This document shows, piece after piece, positions 58,708-64,000 of a stretch of DNA of 64,000 nt. The translations under genes were made by a program, and so were the position numbers. Under the pieces are notes generated by a model. That model saw nothing but the letters and a program-made list of their open reading frames with translations, had not been told where the DNA came from and did no database searches. The stretch is taken from assembly GCF_020740795.1 (NCBI RefSeq), contig NC_067282.1, forward strand, positions 126,909,132 to 126,973,131. The letters run 5' to 3'. The DNA is from Apus apus (lineage: Eukaryota; Chordata; Aves; Apodiformes; Apodidae). The stretch's first letter is position 1. Every line of letters starts with the position of its first letter.

Positions 58708-59700
58708 CTAAATAAAAAGCATAAGTAGATCTTACATAACAGCCTAGCAAGCAATTCTGTGTAACACTAGAAAGCAGGGATTTAAAACCTTGGAAACATG
58801 TCATGATTCTGTTCTGACACATAATGGCAAAAGGAAAAGAGCACATGCTCTCTGGCAGCTACCAGTTTTACTAATGGGCAGGAGGAGGTTGTCCAAAACA
58901 GTCAGGCAGCCTGGCACATTTTAGGGCATGAAAATTTCCTCACAAAAGCAGCTTCATCCAGCATCAGTGCAGTGACTGCTTCAGCAGGAAAAGGTGGTTG
59001 GGCTTGGAAACTGAACAGACATTTCAGGCAGCTGGACTCCCTTGAGTGCAGAAAATAAAGCATATGTAGGGTAATAAGCAGGCACAAAGAGTAAGTGGCA
59101 GGCAACATCATTAGCTATTCCCAGTTGTAGAAGAGGAACTGGGACTGGACTGCTGCCAAACACCAGCAGTGGAAATAGTGTGTGGGGGGGCTCTTCCCTG
59201 CACTGGTTTCTCAATATTTCCTTCCCCATTATTTACCACACATGCTTTAAAGTAATTTGTTTAAGAATGTAGTTTTATAATGTTAGGACCTCTAATATTT
59301 TTAGACATCTAAAGTGAGAGAAATCACACTCATAATGTTACTGAATTGACTAAATTTTAATTATTTACAAGGCTTAGGCCTGGTCAGGCCTGACCAAGAA
59401 GAGGCTTTTAGGAGAAACTAAGGAAATACTAGAAGAAAAACTAAGGAAACTAGGAGAAACAAAGGAATCATTTTGGGAAGGGGAGTGGGTGATCATGTTT
59501 TACTTCAATAGTCACAGAAACCACATGTACTAGACAAGTAGCTAAGGTCTAGCGTTACATAAAGAGCAAGATATTATGCTTAAGCAGCTACTTTGGAAGG
59601 AATAAAACAATTATAAATTCTGAAGCTATCACACAGTGGCCAAGGTCATAATAACCAGTTATGCTGCTTGAATATCTCCTTTCCTCATCCCAACCTCCTT
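58708..59700. other. Upstream of DYRK4 exon 1, no gene recognised
   Basis: No CpG island or clear first exon is visible. The expected non-coding first exon of DYRK4 may lie here or further upstream. Confidence 0.4.
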
Positions 59701-60006
59701 TGAATATCAGGGACTACAATCAATAGGGTGACCAATGTTTTTTGTTAAAAACGAATATATATGAAGTTATGTAACTTGAAGGGGCCAATCAGTGCAAAGG
59801 TTAAGCTTAATGAATAAAGAAAAGTAAGCACTATATGCATTTTTATGCTAAATAATTTAAACAATAGAAATTGAATATATAAAAACCTGTTGATTATAAT
59901 GCAACTCAGGACACACTAGGAAGAGTTATCCCCCATATCCTCACATGCTAATAAAGAAGTGTCTGCTTATCTACATCACATTGGTGTTGATAAGTTATTT
60001 CCCCCA
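59700..60006 (+). mobile_element. Probable ERV LTR, 5' boundary unresolved
   Basis: A CCAATC box at 59785-59790, TATATAAAA at 59876-59884, AATAAA at 59950-59955 and a CCCCCA end at 60006 are followed within five bases by TTTGGTGAC, the form of a retroviral primer-binding site start (compare tRNA-Trp-type TGGTGACC sites). No gag, pol or env frame follows. The LTR may start further upstream than given. Confidence 0.5.
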
Positions 60007-60452
60007 TATTTGGTGACAATATCAACAGAGAAAATTTTTGAGGTAAAGTATTTGGCAAACAACAAAATATTATTTGAAATAGATGTGGAATAAATCAACA
60101 ATGTGCTTTTGAATAAAGAACAAGGTCTAGAGAGCGAAAGCTGCAAGCCATATAAGCCTGTGCAATTTCTGTCATCGGGAAGGAGAGAAACTAGTTTGTC
60201 AAGCTTTTGAAAAAAAAGGAGCGGTTTGGTATTTTATTAAAAAATAAAAGAAACAAAACTCTGAATCCAACCAGCTTGAATTAATAAGTTTTCTTTTCCA
60301 ATACTAGAGAAAATTCTTTACAACCTTAGGACTGAGATTCCAGGAGACTTTTCATGAAAGCTTCAAGAAACAGAAGTGGCTGGGCAAAAGAAATGTCTCA
60401 AATGCTACTGAACAGCTAGTAAAAATTAAGTACTCACAGGCACACAGGACAG
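60007..60452. other. Between two LTR-like elements, nothing coding seen
   Basis: About 450 bp of A-rich sequence without a recognisable retroviral gene; it may be decayed leader sequence or host DNA. Confidence 0.35.
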
Positions 60453-61070
60453 TGTTATGGTTTGGGCCCAACATGACAACAAACAGCCCCATGGCTGCTC
60501 ACTCACCTCCCCCCCTCACACACACTCTGCGATGAAGAGGACAAAGCTGATGGGTTGAGACAAAGGACAAGGAGGGTTCTTCACCGATAAAGGTCCCGGG
60601 CAAAACAGACTCAAATTGGGGAAAAAATAATACTTTAATTTCACACTGATCACACACACCCAGGACACAGACACACACAGAGCAGGGCTTGCATATGTTA
60701 CCCCATCTTCCCAGGCCCAAATCCCTTTGTTCCCGGTTTCTCTCCCTCCTTCCCCCCAGCAGCACAGGGGGACAGGGGATGGGGTTTAGACTCAGTTCAC
60801 AGGCTGGTGGTTCCTGCTGCTCCTTCCTCCTCAGGAAGAAGGATTCCTCACAGTCCTGCCCTGCTTCCCCACAGGGTCCCTCCCATGGCAGAGAGTCCTC
60901 TACGAACCTCCCCTTCATGAGTCCTTCCTATGAGGTCCGGAGCAAACTGCTCCAGTGTGGGCTTCCCACAGAGTCACAGGCTGGTTTGGGAACAGTCATC
61001 TCCCCTGGTGCCTGGGTCTTCCAAAGCTGCATCATCAGAGTCCACTGGCAGCAAATCCAAGTCAATCCAA
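60453..61070 (-). mobile_element. ERV LTR or LTR-adjacent fragment
   Basis: It starts TGTTATGGTTTGGGCCCAAC, resembling the TGTCATGGTTTAACCCC edge of the 23.5-kb LTR, and has the same layout: a GGTTGAGACAAAGGACAAGG segment, then a run whose minus strand reads ATTAAAG (polyadenylation-like) at about 60634. The rest is C-rich and less certain; the far edge is approximate. Confidence 0.5.
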
Positions 61071-61277
61071 TTACTTTTTAAAGACCTTTATCGCAGACTT
61101 CAGTTAATCCACATGAGAATATGTATGCATACTGAAGGAGCAGGCTTAATGCCTTTTGTAGTGGCTACTGCCCTAAAACATCTGCCATGATGCAGCCTAA
61201 CCATGCTGAAAGGGACTCTCTCTGATCCTGAAAGAAGAAGGAACAACTCAGATTGGATCGCTGCGTCTGTGCCAACA

Positions 61278-61308
<31 letters not shown>

Positions 61309-61454
61309 AGCTGTAATGTGTGAAGGATGCTTGTGTACAAATTGATCCATGCACACACATTGACATCAAGATATCGAAGGCACACTCGCGCTGCTACAAA
61401 GGTGCAGATACATGTACAATGCCTCTGATACATCCTGCTCTGTAAGCATGGAAT
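61071..61454. other. Unassigned sequence with a (TC)n(TA)n microsatellite
   Basis: The simple repeat lies at about 61277-61308; no gene is seen. Confidence 0.5.
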
Positions 61455-61866
61455 AGGTGCTTAGAGAGGCTGTGGGATCTCTGTCCTTGGAGATGAGGTT
61501 AGATTAGAGACCTCTAGAAAACACTTCCACAATAAACAATGAAAGCATCTGAAGGGGAGAGCTGGGGAGGGACTTTTTGCAGGGGCTTGTAGTGAGAGGA
61601 CCAAGGGGTAATGGATTAAAACTTGGAAAGGGGAGATTTAGATTAGGCATTAGGAGGAAATTCTTCACTCTGAGGGGGGTGAGACGCTGGAACAGGTTGC
61701 CCAGAGAAGTTGTGGATGCCCCATCCCTGGAAGTGTTCAAGGCCAGGTTGGACAGGATTCTGAGCAACCTTATCTAGTGGGAGGTTTCCCTGCCAATGCA
61801 GAGGGTATTGTTCTAGATGACCTTTAAGACTCCTTCCAAACCATTTTATGATTCTATGATTCTAAG
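61455..61866 (+). mobile_element. CR1 3'-end fragments
   Basis: A short piece (TTAGAGAGGCTGTGGGATCT) is followed by a fuller 3' region: GAGCTGGGGAGGGACTTTTT, GGAAATTCTTCACTCTGAGG, ACTCCTTCCAAACCATTT and ATGATTCTATGATTCTA. Confidence 0.87.
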
Positions 61867-64000
61867 TACAAATCTACCTGATCACATGAAGAAAATCCTG
61901 CCCTTCAACATGCAGGTTCAACTGTCTCACCGTCAACCATGAAGACACCTCTAAAGCTGGGCAGACCAGTTATAAACTACCCTTCAGACAACTGTACTGT
62001 TAGTGTCCATAGCAGGTATTTTCTCTTTATTTCAAAAGTCAAGGAGGAAAAAAAAATAAAACCAAACTAAAACAAAAAAATCCCCCACAAATAAATAAGC
62101 CCTCCTGCAAGCTTAAAGGGTAAACTTCAGATTCAGAATAAACTGGGAACAACAGCTCTTGGTTTAACCTTATTATGCTAACTGGGTACTGTTTGAGAGG
62201 AAAGGTCATGGGTATCTGTGAAGTAAAGGAGTGTATTAGGAAGGCAAAAGGAAATAAGACCTGTCTTTGCAGGACATAGTAATTCCCATCATTGGAACTG
62301 GAGATGAGCTAGCCAGGGGTAAGGGATTATGTGCTGTAAATCCAAACCATCCCCAGAGCCCATACAACAAATGACCCCAGAAGAAAACCACTGGATTATT
62401 TTATCCTACATATGAATATCTTAGAGCATGATACACTTGGCCCGGTGCACCCAATGTCTTTGTGGTTACTATCCTCCAGTGTGAACTTACATAGATGACC
62501 TGTGGAAAACCCAGTGCCAGAATATTTTTACAGGCAAGCACTTCACATGCAAACTACGTCTCCTGCATTTCAAGGGAGAATCACATTTGTTATGAAGATG
62601 AGTCTGGGATCCACATTCATGATTCTGCTAGACATATGAACCCAGGTCTTAACATGACTGTTAAGCTCGGTGCATATTACACATTTTCCCACACTCTACC
62701 AGTACTTTACTCCTAGACTAGCTTTATTTTTTAGTTTCTGAAGCTGATGAAAATACTACACTCCTTTTAGAGAGAGTTTCTTAACCACTTTGTGCTTTTC
62801 TAACTACAAGTCAATGCAACACCCTGATTTTAGAAACAGCTATCACTGAAAATCGAAGATAGAGCAGACTTTGCATACTTCTACAGAGTCTTCACTCCAA
62901 AATGACAGAGTATTTCTTTTAAAAGGTTATGCAGTGATGTCTGTATTACTAAATATAAAGTTTAAAGTATTTACTAGCAGAGCACAAGCAATTCACTATA
63001 TGTCTTTAAAACTCAGCAAGAGCTAAGGAAGCAGATGAGTGAGCACCAAAAAGGTGCAGCTAGAATTTGGAATCCATCTAAATTCATTCACCAGGGAAAG
63101 ACTGGCAGGATTTTAGAGATTCACATTTCTCCTTCACATTGCAAAAGTAAAATCAGTCTATAAGCCCATAGGTGTGCCTTTTTCAATCATGGAAATTTCT
63201 GATTCTCTTTGTCTCTCTTTCTCAAAACCTTCCTATTAAGGTTTTATATTTCTTCAGCTCTCTTTTGGCCATTTATTAAAACACTTGCAAATCAATAATA
63301 GATCAATCCACATAACATTCCCCCAAATAGGTAAATAGAATAATCTTTGGAAATAATCAGAGGAAGAACTTTTCTGTGCCCACAACATTTCTGCCAGTGG
63401 CTGAATGGGGAACAGGTGGATTGATCAGTTAGTCCTCAACAGTGACTTATTTGATGGTCTTCATACAGGTGACTCATCAGCTGCTGCTCCAGCAAAACCA
63501 GGTACATCCAGTATGGGATCTACAGTGAAGTTGTTGTGACTGGTTTAATTCCAGCAGATGCACTCTAAAGAAAAATTGCAGCAACTGTTAACTACTCCAT
63601 TTCCCTCCTGGTTCTCCTACTCCTGTAGCATTCAGCCTGTCCTACAGATCCAATGTTGCACTTAAAACCCAAACTATCATATCCTGCTATTCCAGCCCTT
63701 CAAATCATGTGTTATTGGTCATTGCCTTGTTAATTCCAATTATCACTCAAGAAACAGAACAATATCCTCATTTACTACCTAGTTTGCAGTCATAAGGAGT
63801 ATTAGGTACTGAACATACAGCATTCCGCAAAATCAGAAATTGTGACACATTTTAATAATTCCCAAAATGCTAGCTTATTTTTTTCAGTTCCCTGTAGACC
63901 AGAGAAATCAGAAATTAATTAGAATTTTAGAAGTTAAAAAATACATAACTATATAAAATATAGACTCCATTGTCTCCTCATTTAAATGGGTATGTTCTCT
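61867..64000. other. Intergenic, no gene recognised
   Basis: AT-rich, with an A-rich patch near 62045-62095. The short ORFs do not resemble RAD51AP1 or any other expected neighbour. Confidence 0.45.

Noticed and set aside
63450..63560. Possible short plus-strand exon between CAG and a GTACATCC donor
   Set aside because: The frame resembles no expected neighbour, and AG/GT pairs this close together are common by chance.

Overview
The window looks like part of a bird nuclear genome. It is AT-rich and repeat-interrupted, its dominant repeat is the CR1 non-LTR retrotransposon of sauropsids (about fifteen copies, several still carrying readable reverse-transcriptase blocks), and it carries avian-type endogenous-retrovirus LTRs. 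I see no bacterial-style operons, no tRNA or rRNA genes and no CRISPR array.

One protein-coding gene can be supported. It is DYRK4, a dual-specificity tyrosine-regulated kinase, on the minus strand from about 58.7 kb down to about 36.35 kb. Thirteen coding exons join with consistent splice phases into a 541-residue reading frame with the whole class II DYRK kinase: N-terminal homology region, glycine loop, VALK lysine, HCDLKPEN catalytic loop, DFG, YTY activation loop and the C-lobe. The first two exons are the least certain. A further 54-nt block (36966-37019) looks like a cassette or poison exon next to a tandem CAGGAG acceptor.

Layout. 1-36.3 kb: intergenic downstream of DYRK4, with no recognisable gene. 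It holds CR1 copies (6.7-7.9, 9.4, 11.4-13.6, 16.5, 18.5-19.0, 27.4-27.8, 28.7-29.0 and 35.4 kb), a GC-rich 21/10-bp minisatellite (14.70-14.99 kb), an LTR with a CR1 piece inserted in it (23.5-24.2 kb), a possible second LTR fragment (27.0-27.2 kb), and an inverted-repeat element with a 50-bp tandem core (27.96-28.49 kb). 36.3-58.7 kb: DYRK4, whose introns hold five CR1 copies, four of them antisense to the gene. 58.7-64 kb: sequence upstream of DYRK4, with two LTR-like elements and a short CR1 3' end.

Most open reading frames outside DYRK4 are CR1 coding remnants, low-complexity repeats or chance. I found no clear undescribed protein system. The most unusual structures are the inverted-repeat element near 28 kb, the two-unit minisatellite near 14.8 kb, and the candidate poison exon at the 3' end of DYRK4.
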